DNA of 36,889 nt, taken from the NCBI GenBank assembly GCA_016928555.1, contig JAFGKM010000044.1, positions 1 through 36,889 of the forward strand. Direction: 5' to 3'. Numbering within the stretch: the first letter of the stretch is position 1; every line of letters begins with the position of its first letter. The DNA comes from Candidatus Omnitrophota bacterium. Its GTDB lineage: Bacteria > Ratteibacteria > UBA8468 > B48-G9 > JAFGKM01. This document shows positions 1-7,521 of this stretch, in pieces. The translations under genes and the position numbers were made by a program. The notes below the pieces were generated by a model, which had not been told where the DNA came from, searched no databases, and saw nothing but the letters and a program-made list of their open reading frames with translations.

Positions 1-13
1 GTTTTTCCACATG

Positions 14-38
14 CGCAACCTAAAGAGTTGCGGCTACC
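14..38. repeat. Dispersed hairpin ending GCGGCTACC
   Basis: CGCAAC (14-19) pairs perfectly with GTTGCG (27-32) across a 7-nt loop, and the unit ends GCGGCTACC (30-38). The same nine bases end a second hairpin at 35394-35402, so this looks like a dispersed intergenic repeat. I see no gene in 1-167. Confidence 0.5.
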
Positions 39-167
39 GGCGCTCAACCGCTCTATGTCGGAATTTTAGTGAAAGAGCAGAATTGAAAAATGAGGGCTTG
101 CGTTTTCAGTTCAAATAAAATAATGAGTCTGTTGCACTTAAAGCGCGGATTTACTGAAAAGATTAGG

Positions 168-1082
168 TTATTCCATAAGGTTCATGCTGATGACCAACCG
201 TGTTTTTGCAGGTATGTTAACAGGCTGGCTTTTATCCGGAGATTCTATCTCTTTTGCTATGCGCTCTACAATCCTTCCCGCCGCTTCGGTATCGGTTTTA
301 GCTTTCTGGGAAACGATAATTCCCTGTTCCATGTCAAACACGGCGTTGCCTTCCATGACTCCGTTGCGGCCTTTTGAGTGCATTTTTATGTATGCCCTGC
401 CTCCCTCTGCCTTCTCCAGCGTGAATTCCACTTCACCCATGTTCCTGTCCCCTTTATGCCATTTTTCACCTACGGCAACCGGTTCTTCCGGAAGCGGCAT
501 AATGAATGACTGAAGGAAAGGGTTGAAGGTGTTGGACGGAACCTTTGTCAGGTCTATTTTCAGGGGGATGCGGTCAAATCCTGGGATGTAAACTGCGAGA
601 CTTTTCTGAACGACCTTGAGAAATTCCGCCGCAACTTCCTGAAGGCCGGCGCTTTCCAGAACCTCGCCTTTGGGGGACATTTTGACGGTGACTATTTTTT
701 CCTGGGGGAATATCCTCTGGCCGTCCTGCCATCCCTGAAGGTAAAACAATTTACCGCTTCCGTTGCCTTCCCCGTCAACCGATTCAAACAGCTGGGAAAG
801 GTAAAGAATGGTTTTATTTTCGCTTTTTACTGTCCTGCCTCCTACATTGAACTCATCTTCCTTGTCCATGTTCATCTGGTAGAAAATTTCCCTTTCAAGC
901 GGGAACTTATAATAAAGGTTATAGCATTCTTCTTTCTCCTGCTCCGGTTCCGCCGCAGTTTCAGGTACCGCGGATTCCTGCAATGCCGCTTCCGTTGCAA
1001 TTACCTGAACGTTTTCCTCTGCCGTCAGGAAAGCAGGTGAAAAAAGGAATATAAACGCCGCTATATAAAATTTTTTAATCAT
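168..1082 (-). CDS. Exported protein of unknown function
   Basis: I do not assign this to a family with confidence; the general pattern recalls DUF6263-type exported proteins. The 304-residue product starts MIKKF followed by a hydrophobic Sec signal ending near FLTA-EE at about residue 21, with no lipobox cysteine, so a periplasmic or secreted soluble protein is likely. The mature part looks like a beta-rich domain with alternating hydrophobic strands, a GEKWHKGD turn about two thirds along, and a short hydrophobic C-terminal strand. The ATG at 1082 was chosen because GGGGGGC lies just upstream. A longer frame to 1145 would run through the palindromic repeat at 1106-1130. It follows the prepilin gene on the same strand after 78 bp and may share its transcript. 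Confidence 0.7.
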   Translation of the reverse strand: MIKKFYIAAFIFLFSPAFLTAEENVQVIATEAALQESAVPETAAEPEQEKEECYNLYYKFPLEREIFYQMNMDKEDEFNVGGRTVKSENKTILYLSQLFESVDGEGNGSGKLFYLQGWQDGQRIFPQEKIVTVKMSPKGEVLESAGLQEVAAEFLKVVQKSLAVYIPGFDRIPLKIDLTKVPSNTFNPFLQSFIMPLPEEPVAVGEKWHKGDRNMGEVEFTLEKAEGGRAYIKMHSKGRNGVMEGNAVFDMEQGIIVSQKAKTDTEAAGRIVERIAKEIESPDKSQPVNIPAKTRLVISMNLME

Positions 1083-1105
1083 TTTGCCCCCCATTATTGA
1101 CATGG

Positions 1106-1130
1106 ATCCCTGCTTAATATCCGCAGGGAT
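1106..1130. repeat. Dispersed palindromic repeat
   Basis: ATCCCTGC (1106-1113) and GCAGGGAT (1123-1130) form a perfect 8-bp stem with a 9-nt loop, followed by GACAGAATGC. It lies between the prepilin stop and the start of the next gene on the minus strand. No T-run follows the stem on either strand, so I read it as an intergenic repeat and not an intrinsic terminator. Confidence 0.55.
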
Positions 1131-1160
1131 GACAGAATGCGTCACTTTTTACGTTTTTAT

Positions 1161-1781
1161 CTAAATTTTCTGCCAGCGCACACTGCCGTCGAGAAACAGA
1201 ACGTTTATGCCGCCCGTATGAAAATAGCTTTTCCAGCCGCTGTCTTTCAACGGCGGGTCCGCAAGCAGCCATATTTTGGACGAGCCGAAGCTACCGTCTG
1301 TATCGGTCCACTGACCGTCCATGTTTTTTCCTTTGACTCCGGCATCGCCGGGCAGGGGAGACGTATTTATTATGTATGTTGTATGCGGAGTGACTGCACC
1401 GCCCAGGTGCGTGGTTGAAAAATCCTTGACCGCCCGCGTGCCTGTAGGGCAGAAATAAATTGCAGGCGGGTCCGGCCAGTCAAGAATGCTCATATTTGCA
1501 AGCTCCGGTTCCATAACCGGCCTGATGAAGTTGGTCCAGTTTATGTAGCAAAGAGGATATGCTTCCGCAATTCCTATATCCCTGGGAGGCACCTTTCCTC
1601 CGTAAGCCTCGCCGTAAAGGTAAAAGGCCAGATGGAGCTGTTTAAGGTTGTTAAGGCAAACTGTCTGCCTTGCTTTCTCCCTTGCCTGGCTCAGCGCAGG
1701 GAGAAGCATAGCCGCCAGTATCGCTATGATCGCGATAACCACCAGCAGTTCTATCAGGGTAAACCCCTTACTCCTTTTCAT
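1161..1781 (-). CDS. Prepilin-like protein with H-X9-DG C-terminal motif
   Basis: Type IV pilin/type II secretion pseudopilin-like protein of the DUF1559-related group expanded in Planctomycetes, Lentisphaerae and Omnitrophota-like bacteria. Residues 1-6 (MKRSKG) are the leader, cleavage is expected before F7, and E11 is the +5 glutamate; the hydrophobic helix is [20 protein letters not shown]. The C-terminus has H188, nine residues, then D198-G199, the processing-associated H-X9-DG signature. It should be processed by a prepilin peptidase not present in this window; its substrate or assembly role is unknown. An AGGTGA ribosome site overlaps the stop of the upstream gene (3-bp gap), so the two are probably translationally coupled. 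Confidence 0.9.
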   Translation of the reverse strand: MKRSKGFTLIELLVVIAIIAILAAMLLPALSQAREKARQTVCLNNLKQLHLAFYLYGEAYGGKVPPRDIGIAEAYPLCYINWTNFIRPVMEPELANMSILDWPDPPAIYFCPTGTRAVKDFSTTHLGGAVTPHTTYIINTSPLPGDAGVKGKNMDGQWTDTDGSFGSSKIWLLADPPLKDSGWKSYFHTGGINVLFLDGSVRWQKI

Positions 1782-1784
1782 TTT

Positions 1785-2711
1785 TCACCTCGCCTGTAGA
1801 AATTTAAGATACATTATCGTTACGAACTCCCTGAAATTCAAACGTTCAATTCTGAAATCGCTTTCCGAAAAAAGACGGTTGTATTTAAGCTTTGAAAGTT
1901 CAACGGATAGCAGGTTGTTATCTCTTTCTCCCTTAATATTTATAACATCGGGAAGATAATTGAAGTTATCTGCTTTTCCGTCGGGTTTAGGATACTTCAA
2001 CTGCATATATGTGTTCTTCCCGCCGGTGAAGCCTATCGCCGCAAAAGTCCAGAAATTGTCGTATATGGCGATGTCAAAAGTTCCGTTATCCGCGGGATAG
2101 GTAAAAAGATGCGTTTTTATCCCGTTGAGCGAAGCGTTTTTCTCTTCCATAACTATCTTTTCCCTTATCGTTTCCTCGTTTTCTGCAATGTAGGCGGAGA
2201 TGTAAGTAAAAAAGTTCGCAGGGAAAGACGCGGGGGTTTCAGGAATGGAAACCTGCTGTTGAATGATTTTACGTATCTCGTTTATATCGTCGTTTATGAT
2301 AACTCCGAGTTTGGGGATGTGAAGCTCTATGTCTTTTCCTGATTTTGCCATGGCAAAACTGCCTATGGATGAATTTGAGTAGAGAAACATATGCTCCGCT
2401 TTGTTCTCACCTGCCGTATTTTTAAATTTTATTCTTAAAAACCCGTCGCTTCTGAGGATGGAAGGCAGCCGCGAGCGGAATATATCGGAGATAAACGGCT
2501 GAAGTGCCGCCGCCGTTTCGCGGGAAAACGTTATTTCGGAGATTATGTCCGCTTCCATGCTTTCAATAGGCGGTATGTTCTTGGTCTGCATATCCTTTAT
2601 GGCGGCGAAAAAATTGTCCAGAATTCTGTCTTTCTCCTCATTATTTGCCGCGGAAAGAATCAGGCAAAACGAAAAGAGCACTGCAAAAAAAAGCGTTTTA
2701 AGTTTTCTCAT
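1785..2711 (-). CDS. Exported protein, possibly LolA-like
   Basis: 308-residue protein with a clear Sec signal (MRKLKTLFFAVLFSFCLILSA, cleavage near residue 21). The mature region alternates short polar and hydrophobic strands (MEADIISEITFS, FLRIKFKN, DIELHIPKLGVII, TFDIAIYDNFW) in a way that recalls the half-barrel of LolA/outer-membrane lipoprotein-sorting proteins, but no diagnostic motif lets me assert this. The ATG at 2711 is preceded by GGGGGAG at good spacing; an upstream ATG at 2741 would add ten charged residues before the signal. The next gene starts 3 bp after its stop, so it is co-transcribed with the prepilin. An envelope role is inferred only from the signal peptide. Confidence 0.7.
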   Translation of the reverse strand: MRKLKTLFFAVLFSFCLILSAANNEEKDRILDNFFAAIKDMQTKNIPPIESMEADIISEITFSRETAAALQPFISDIFRSRLPSILRSDGFLRIKFKNTAGENKAEHMFLYSNSSIGSFAMAKSGKDIELHIPKLGVIINDDINEIRKIIQQQVSIPETPASFPANFFTYISAYIAENEETIREKIVMEEKNASLNGIKTHLFTYPADNGTFDIAIYDNFWTFAAIGFTGGKNTYMQLKYPKPDGKADNFNYLPDVINIKGERDNNLLSVELSKLKYNRLFSESDFRIERLNFREFVTIMYLKFLQAR

Positions 2712-2763
2712 AATTATCTCCCCCTTGCCCCGTTTTTTCATTTACGGGGAACCGGCGTTTTTT

Positions 2764-2940
2764 GTCATTGCGAGCCGGAAAAGATTGCCCCCCCACCTAT
2801 CTTCCTCCCCCTCGAGGGGAGAGGATAAAAGGAGGGGGTGAATATTCAGCCGCAATCTCAACCTTATCTTGAAATTGCAGAGCCTGTTCCGAGTCTGTCA
2901 TTGAGATTGCTTCGTCATTTGAAGCATTCCTCGCAATGAC
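2764..2940. repeat. Composite of nested dispersed repeats
   Basis: This non-coding stretch is bounded by GTCATTGCGAG (2764-2774) and its exact inverse CTCGCAATGAC (2930-2940). Inside is a perfect palindrome CCCCTCGAGGGG (2808-2819) followed by GAGGATAAAAGGAGGGGGTG, related to the repeat at 31901-31936, and an internal GTCATTGAGATTGC fragment. It appears to be a repeat inserted in a repeat. It separates the membrane-protein gene (stop at 2960) from the exported-protein gene (start 2711). Confidence 0.6.
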
Positions 2941-2959
2941 AAGCAGTGAGGTTTTTTCG

Positions 2960-3460
2960 TCAAGTTTCACTTCTCACCGGCAATCTGGCGTTGTTTGCCG
3001 CCGCCGGCAGTATGATTTCGGGCGACAGCGTTTCAAAAAGCTTATAGAGCCCCAGCAGTTGATTCAGCCCTTCTTCCGCCGTTATATCAGGTTCTTTATT
3101 TACGGTTGCGAATATTTCGGTGTCGGCATGTTTTTGCGGTATTGACCGTTTAACTTCTGCGGCGGGAGGTTCTATAACAGGGATGACTGCCGCGATTTTC
3201 TCTGCGGGCGTCCCGGGACGCACTATGTTTTTTCTGCTCCGCATAAGCAGGAGTCCCTGAGTCAGGTTGCATATAAGCAGAAAGATTGCAAGAGACTGCC
3301 ATAATTTTCTCCGGTGGACAAATAATGTCTGCCTCCTGTCACGCAGAATCTCAACGGCAGAAGCTACCGTGTCTTTTTCCCACCGGAAATTTTCCGCTTC
3401 CGCCCTGATATCAGCGAGGGTTTTTTCTATCCTTTCAAAATCGTTGGTATTGTTGTCCAT
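2960..3460 (-). CDS. Single-pass membrane protein after ECF sigma gene; putative anti-sigma
   Basis: Unrecognised 166-residue protein. Residues 1-55 are charged and predicted helical (FERIEKTLADIRAEAENF), one transmembrane helix follows (WQSLAIFLLICNLTQGLLLM), and the C-terminal ~85 residues would be periplasmic, with a proline-rich linker. The topology, size and position 36 bp after an ECF sigma gene fit a membrane-bound anti-sigma factor, but the zinc-binding HX3CX2C motif of the common ZAS family is absent, so this is inference from context. The start at 3460 has AAGGAGCG six bases upstream. An in-frame ATG at 3490 lacks such a site. Confidence 0.6.
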   Translation of the reverse strand: MDNNTNDFERIEKTLADIRAEAENFRWEKDTVASAVEILRDRRQTLFVHRRKLWQSLAIFLLICNLTQGLLLMRSRKNIVRPGTPAEKIAAVIPVIEPPAAEVKRSIPQKHADTEIFATVNKEPDITAEEGLNQLLGLYKLFETLSPEIILPAAANNARLPVRSET

Positions 3461-3496
3461 TTTGCGCTCCTTATATGTTAGTTCCCGCAAAAGTCA

Positions 3497-4021
3497 TTAA
3501 GGTTCAATTATTCTTTTCATCAGGGTGCGGGCGTTGAAAAGCCTTGATTTCACTGTGCCTTCGGAGATGGACAGATTTTCGGATATTTCCCGGAGAGAGA
3601 GCTCTTCAAGATAATAAAGGGTTATTATTTCCCTGTGCATGGCGGGCAGTCTGGCAAGCGCGCCCCTTACTTTTTCTTTGCGGCTGTCTTCAAAAGAAGG
3701 AGAGTCATTTTCCGTTTCAACGCGGATGTTTCTGCCGAGTGCGTTAAGGAACGATTTCTGCCTTTTTTTCCTGCGGAATTTTTTATAGGCGGTGTTCATC
3801 ATTATGCGGTATATCCATGTATAAAAAGAAGACTGCATCCTGAATTTTTTTATTGACAGGAAAGCCGCAATGAAGGTTTCCTGCATGAGGTCCTCCGCTT
3901 CTTCGGCGCAAAGAGCGTAAGCGGTGTTTCTAAGCTGTTTTTCGCAGGAGCGCAAAAGGATTGAGAATGCTGCGGTATCGCCTTCCCGGGAGAGAACTAC
4001 CAGCTTTTTTTCGTCTGTCAT
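3497..4021 (-). CDS. ECF-type RNA polymerase sigma factor
   Basis: 174-residue sigma-70 family, extracytoplasmic-function type. Region 2 spans about residues 22-88, with EDLMQETF (43-50) and the WIYRIMMNTAYKKFRR promoter-melting/-10 segment. Region 4 (about 119-170) has LPAMHREIITLYYLEELSLREIS followed by the helix-turn-helix ISEGTVKSRLFNARTLMK. It would redirect RNA polymerase to an unknown regulon. The ATG at 4021 overlaps the lipA stop (ATGA), so its synthesis is coupled to lipoate synthase. The longer upstream frame only reads lipA in another frame. The following gene encodes a membrane protein that could be its anti-sigma. Confidence 0.92.
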   Translation of the reverse strand: MTDEKKLVVLSREGDTAAFSILLRSCEKQLRNTAYALCAEEAEDLMQETFIAAFLSIKKFRMQSSFYTWIYRIMMNTAYKKFRRKKRQKSFLNALGRNIRVETENDSPSFEDSRKEKVRGALARLPAMHREIITLYYLEELSLREISENLSISEGTVKSRLFNARTLMKRIIEP

Positions 4022-4863
4022 TGAATCAATTTTTCCGCCATATAGGAACTTCTGTAAAAGGTGCCGGCAAAGATATTTTTGAACCCAATCTTTTTGCCGG
4101 TTTCCTCCATTTCTCTGAAGACGCTTTCTTTGACGAACTCCTTTACGGGGAGAGCTTTTTTGGATGGCCTGAGATACTGGCCTATTACGAGATAGTCGCA
4201 TCCCGCTCCTTTCAATTCATACATCAGCGATAATACATCCTCTCTTTTCTCTCCGAGCCCTAGCATGAATCCGGATTTTGCTATGAATCCGTTCTTTTTA
4301 ACTTCTTTAAGAACGTTAATTGAAGTTCCGTAATCCGAAGAAGGCCTGACGTACGGGTAAAGTGATGCGGTTGTTTCAATGTTGTGGGAAATGACATCAG
4401 GCTTTGAGCTGAAGATTTTTTTCAGGCTCTCCGCATTTCCCTTGAAGTCTGGAATAAGGAGTTCTATCTTTGTTTCAGGATTGAACCTGCGGATTCTTTC
4501 GGCTACGGCTGCAAAATGGCCTGCTCCACCGTCGGGAAGGTCGTCTCTTGTGGGCGAGGTAATGACCGCATAGCTCATCCCCAGTTTTTTCACGGCAAGG
4601 GCTATCTTCTCCGGCTCTTCCGCGTCAGGCAGGACTGTCTTGCGAAGCGGCGAGACTCCGCAGAACCTGCAGTTTCTCGTACAACCGTTGCCGAGTATCA
4701 TAAAGGAGGCGTATCCTTTGCGGAAACATTCGTATATGTTGGGGCAGACCGCGCTTTCACATACGGTATTTATTGAAAGTTCTCTTAGAAGGAGACGCAC
4801 TTTTTCGCTGTCTCCGCCTGAACTGACCCTTTTTTTTATCCATGAAGGGATGGCTTGTTCCAT
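4018..4863 (-). CDS. lipA: Lipoyl synthase (radical SAM)
   Basis: Inserts two sulfurs into protein-bound octanoyl chains, making the lipoyl cofactor of 2-oxoacid dehydrogenases and glycine cleavage. Both iron-sulfur sites are intact: auxiliary cluster CX4CX5C at C35, C40, C46 and radical-SAM CX3CX2C at C61, C65, C68 (CTRNCRFC). DDLPDGGA and the C-terminal RSSY serine motif are also present; the length of 281 is normal. No octanoyltransferase gene is visible nearby. No clear Shine-Dalgarno precedes the ATG at 4863; a perfect palindrome at 4870-4883 lies directly in front. It is the first gene of a transcript continuing into the ECF sigma factor through an ATGA overlap, an unusual partner for this enzyme. 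Confidence 0.96.
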   Translation of the reverse strand: MEQAIPSWIKKRVSSGGDSEKVRLLLRELSINTVCESAVCPNIYECFRKGYASFMILGNGCTRNCRFCGVSPLRKTVLPDAEEPEKIALAVKKLGMSYAVITSPTRDDLPDGGAGHFAAVAERIRRFNPETKIELLIPDFKGNAESLKKIFSSKPDVISHNIETTASLYPYVRPSSDYGTSINVLKEVKKNGFIAKSGFMLGLGEKREDVLSLMYELKGAGCDYLVIGQYLRPSKKALPVKEFVKESVFREMEETGKKIGFKNIFAGTFYRSSYMAEKLIQ

Positions 4864-4869
4864 AATGAT

Positions 4870-4883
4870 TTATGTTAACATAA
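4870..4883. promoter_or_regulatory. Palindrome in front of lipA, possible operator
   Basis: TTATGTTAACATAA is a perfect 14-bp palindrome ending 7 bp upstream of the lipA start. Position and symmetry suit a dimeric regulator's site, but no convincing -35/-10 pair for lipA could be placed around it. Inference only. Confidence 0.35.
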
Positions 4884-4917
4884 CACTTGCATGATATAAA
4901 ATTTTGTACAGGACGTA

Positions 4918-4947
4918 TTGACAAAAGGCACAGGTAAATGTTATGTT
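4918..4947 (+). promoter_or_regulatory. Sigma-70 promoter of the UroD-like gene
   Basis: TTGACA (4918-4923), 18-nt spacer, TATGTT (4942-4947). It lies 40 bp before the gene start at 4988. The box contains an in-frame ATG at 4943, which argues against a start there. Confidence 0.6.
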
Positions 4948-4987
4948 TTTACGGCAGTTTTGCTCTTATATAAGGAGAAGATTAAAG

Positions 4988-6106
4988 ATGAACGGCAGAG
5001 AAAGATTGTTAAAAACCTTTAATGGCGAAAGCGTGGACAGAATACCTGTTTCTCTGTATGAGTTTGACGGTTTCTATGACAGCTGGATTTACAACTATCC
5101 GGAATATGCGGAAATTCTTGAATACGCAAAAGGAAAGACGGATAAAATGTATTTCTGGCGGCCTGAAGGGAATAAGCCTTCATTTCTATGGGGAGAGGTT
5201 GAAAAAGAGATGATTGATTACACTACATGGGAAGAGAAAAAAGCCGTCCACACAAAAACTACGATAAAAACTCCTTTGGGGGAAATTTCAGACCATACGC
5301 GGGCTGACGAAGGTGTCCATACTTCGTGGACTATTGAAAATTTTTGTAAAGACATAAAAGATGCTGAAAGGTTATTGTCTATTCCCTACATTCCATCAAA
5401 ACCGGATGTTAGCAGTTTTTCGGAAAAAGACAGGAAGGTTGGGGAAGAGGGGATTTTGATGGCGGATACCCCGGATCCTCTGTGTTCGACTGTGGAGATG
5501 TTTGGGTTTACAAAATTTTTAATGGTTTATATGGAAAACCCTGAAATTATTTTTAAGCTCATGAAGTTTTTCCATGAAAGGATTTTTAACAACCTGGAAC
5601 ATTTGTTAAAAAACGGTGCGGTAACTATATACCGTATAGTCGGACCGGAATATGCCACTCCTCCTTATCTGAGACCCGAAGAATTTGACAAGCTTGTCAC
5701 TCCTTTTGACAAGGAATTGGTTTCGCTTCTGCATCGTTACGGAGCAAAAGCACGCCTGCATTCCCACGGCAGAATCAAAAAGGCTTTGAATTCTTTTCTG
5801 GAGATGGGCATTGACGCCACTGACCCTGTGGAGCCTCCGCCCGACGGAGATGTTTCTCTCAGGGACGCAAGGGAAACACTGGGGGAAAAATGCGTGTTAA
5901 TAGGAAACATTGAAGAAAGGCTGTTTGAGGTAGGGAGCAAAAAAGACATGGAGGAAGCAGTTAAGAAGGCAATGGATGATGCGGCAGGGAAAGGGCCTTT
6001 TGTATTGTGTCCCACGGCAATGCCGTTGACAACCCCGCTTGACAAAAAAATTCAGGAAAATATTATCCATTACATTGACAGCGGGATAAAGTATGGAAAA
6101 TTATAA
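4988..6106 (+). CDS. Uroporphyrinogen-decarboxylase-like methyltransferase (MtaA/CmuA type)
   Basis: 372-residue protein of the UroD/MtaA TIM-barrel superfamily: N-terminal GRERLLKTFNGESVDRIPV, central PEEFDKLVTPFDKELVSLLHRYG, then the metal-site region and a C-terminal IDSGIKYGK. Relatives move methyl groups between corrinoid proteins, coenzyme M or other acceptors using zinc; true heme UroD is unlikely. The usual His-X-Cys zinc motif is here H258-S-H260, so the metal site differs from the paralogue at 27689-28786, which has HCC at the same position. AAGGAGA lies before the ATG at 4988. It precedes dcd with a 50-bp gap; no corrinoid protein is adjacent, so the substrate is unknown. Confidence 0.85.
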   Translation: MNGRERLLKTFNGESVDRIPVSLYEFDGFYDSWIYNYPEYAEILEYAKGKTDKMYFWRPEGNKPSFLWGEVEKEMIDYTTWEEKKAVHTKTTIKTPLGEISDHTRADEGVHTSWTIENFCKDIKDAERLLSIPYIPSKPDVSSFSEKDRKVGEEGILMADTPDPLCSTVEMFGFTKFLMVYMENPEIIFKLMKFFHERIFNNLEHLLKNGAVTIYRIVGPEYATPPYLRPEEFDKLVTPFDKELVSLLHRYGAKARLHSHGRIKKALNSFLEMGIDATDPVEPPPDGDVSLRDARETLGEKCVLIGNIEERLFEVGSKKDMEEAVKKAMDDAAGKGPFVLCPTAMPLTTPLDKKIQENIIHYIDSGIKYGKL

Positions 6107-6156
6107 GTTTGCAGAATGATGTTTATCTGCATTTCTTACTGTAACGGAGGAATCAC

Positions 6157-6690
6157 GTGGTTAAATCCGACGGATGGATAAAAAGAAGGGGTACGGGGAT
6201 GATAGAGCCGTTTCATCCTGAAAAAGTCAAAAAGGGAATTTCTTTCGGAGTTTCTTCATACGGTTATGATTTCACGCTGTCGGAGGAGTTTCTGATATTC
6301 ATGGGCAAGGGGCCGGTTTCCCCGAAAAAAATCAGGGATGCCGATTTTGAAAAATTTTCGGGGACGGTCTGTACTATACCTCCCAACAGTTTTATCCTGG
6401 GAAGGAGCGCCGAGTATTTCAGGATACCTCGGGATATAATGGGCATATGTTTCGGGAAATCCACCTATGCAAGGTGCGGAATAATTGTGAACGTGACGCC
6501 TCTGGAGCCGGAATGGGAAGGAAATATCACCGTGCAGATTGCCAACCTTGCTTCAGCGGAAGGCGAGGTCTACGCGGGAGAAGGCATTGCGCAGATAGTT
6601 TTTCTGGGCGCCGGCGAAGTATGCGAAAAATCATACAGAGACCTTGCGGGTAAATACCAGTCTTCAAGAGGGATTATACTGCCACGTTGA
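6157..6690 (+). CDS. dcd: dCTP deaminase family protein with Glu-to-Gln change at the catalytic position
   Basis: Trimeric dCTP deaminase/dUTPase fold; the family converts dCTP to dUTP for dTMP synthesis. Visible signatures: SSYGYDFTL (33-41), GKSTYARCGI (100-109), TPLEPEWEGN (114-123) and SYRDLAGKYQSSRGI near the end; 177 residues is normal. In dCTP deaminases the strand after the EWEG motif normally carries the catalytic glutamate (E138 in E. coli, as in VTLEFSN-type sequences); here it reads NITVQIAN, placing Q127 there (codon CAG). Deaminase activity may therefore be lost or changed, possibly leaving a dUTPase-like function. GTG start at 6157 with GGAGG six bases upstream. Its 3' end overlaps the convergent M48 gene by 27 bp. 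Confidence 0.88.
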   Translation: MVKSDGWIKRRGTGMIEPFHPEKVKKGISFGVSSYGYDFTLSEEFLIFMGKGPVSPKKIRDADFEKFSGTVCTIPPNSFILGRSAEYFRIPRDIMGICFGKSTYARCGIIVNVTPLEPEWEGNITVQIANLASAEGEVYAGEGIAQIVFLGAGEVCEKSYRDLAGKYQSSRGIILPR

Positions 6691-7425
6691 ACCGGATGAG
6701 GGCTTGAGAGTTTTTATGACGGCTCTCACATTTTCTATCCTGGCGTTTATATCAGGGTGGCTCCGGAGAAAGTTAATCTGCAGGGAAGAAGACTTGTTTT
6801 CAAGTTCCTGCAATTTCTGGAAGAAAGCTATCATTCCTTCGGGGTTGTAGCCTGCGCGGTGGGCATAGGTTACTCCGAGTGTGTCGGCCCTGATTTCATC
6901 CTCCCTGCTGTATTTCAGCATTGTAATGGTAAACGCCGCATCAACCGCCTGTTTTATGGCCTCGCTCCTGTTTTGCAAAAGAATCTGGGCCGGGATTGAA
7001 TAGAGGAGCGTTTTCTGCATCTGGTTGACGCCGTCTCTCGCGCATACATGTGCGATTTCATGTCCCACAACGTTTGCTATTTCATCGTAAGAATCGGACC
7101 GGTCGAGAAGCCCCGTGTACAGGTATATGTAGCCCCCGGGCAGGGCGAAGGCGTTCACTTCCTCGTTTTCCATTATCCTTATTGTATATTTCAGGCCGGG
7201 CCTGTCGGATACGGTCCCTATTTTTTCGCCAATCTGTCTTATCCTTGCCGGCGTTTCAATTATCTTGTTCTCTTTCTGCAGTTTTTCGTCGGCGGCGGCG
7301 CCCATGTCAATCTCATCCTGCTCGGAGTAGACCGTATATTCCGTTTTCTTGGTTACAGGGTTGTAATACGTGGTGCATCCGGCAAGCAGGCATGCAAGAA
7401 TCACTGCAAAAAATATCTTTTTCAT
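6664..7425 (-). CDS. M48 family metalloprotease lipoprotein
   Basis: Periplasmic zinc metallopeptidase of the LoiP/BepA/YcaL kind, likely acting on misfolded envelope proteins. Residues 1-17 are a lipoprotein signal with lipobox LAGC (C17). Motifs: NAFALPGGYIYLYTGLL (91-107), the HEXXH zinc site H122-E-I-A-H126, the third-ligand motif E177-I-R-A-D181, and SHPDINARIENV near the C-terminus; 253 residues is typical for the core family without TPR repeats. AAAGGAGT precedes the ATG. It lies 96 bp after mnmE on the same strand, separated by a GC-rich hairpin. Confidence 0.93.
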   Translation of the reverse strand: MKKIFFAVILACLLAGCTTYYNPVTKKTEYTVYSEQDEIDMGAAADEKLQKENKIIETPARIRQIGEKIGTVSDRPGLKYTIRIMENEEVNAFALPGGYIYLYTGLLDRSDSYDEIANVVGHEIAHVCARDGVNQMQKTLLYSIPAQILLQNRSEAIKQAVDAAFTITMLKYSREDEIRADTLGVTYAHRAGYNPEGMIAFFQKLQELENKSSSLQINFLRSHPDINARIENVRAVIKTLKPSSGSTWQYNPS

Positions 7426-7446
7426 GTTACTCCTTTACCCCGCTTG

Positions 7447-7464
7447 CCCCGGGCTTTTCCGGGG
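7447..7464. repeat. GC-rich hairpin between mnmE and the M48 gene
   Basis: CCCCGG (7447-7452) and CCGGGG (7459-7464) form a 6-bp stem with a 6-nt loop. No T-run follows on the minus strand, so it may be a repeat or an attenuating hairpin, not a canonical terminator. Confidence 0.4.
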
Positions 7465-7521
7465 AGCTCTCACATCCTGAACTTTCCAAGTGAGGGGCTT
7501 ATGATTTTGTTTTTCAGTTTT

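Noticed and set aside
1106-1130. Intrinsic terminator after the prepilin gene
   Set aside because: Stem is good but no U-run follows on the minus strand, and it matches a dispersed-repeat pattern.
1083-1145. Longer N-terminus for the exported protein at 168-1082
   Set aside because: The extra codons are the palindromic repeat 1106-1130; the signal peptide and ribosome site support 1082.
4943-4987. Earlier start for the first UroD-like gene
   Set aside because: The ATG at 4943 is within the -10 box; the ATG at 4988 has a strong ribosome site.
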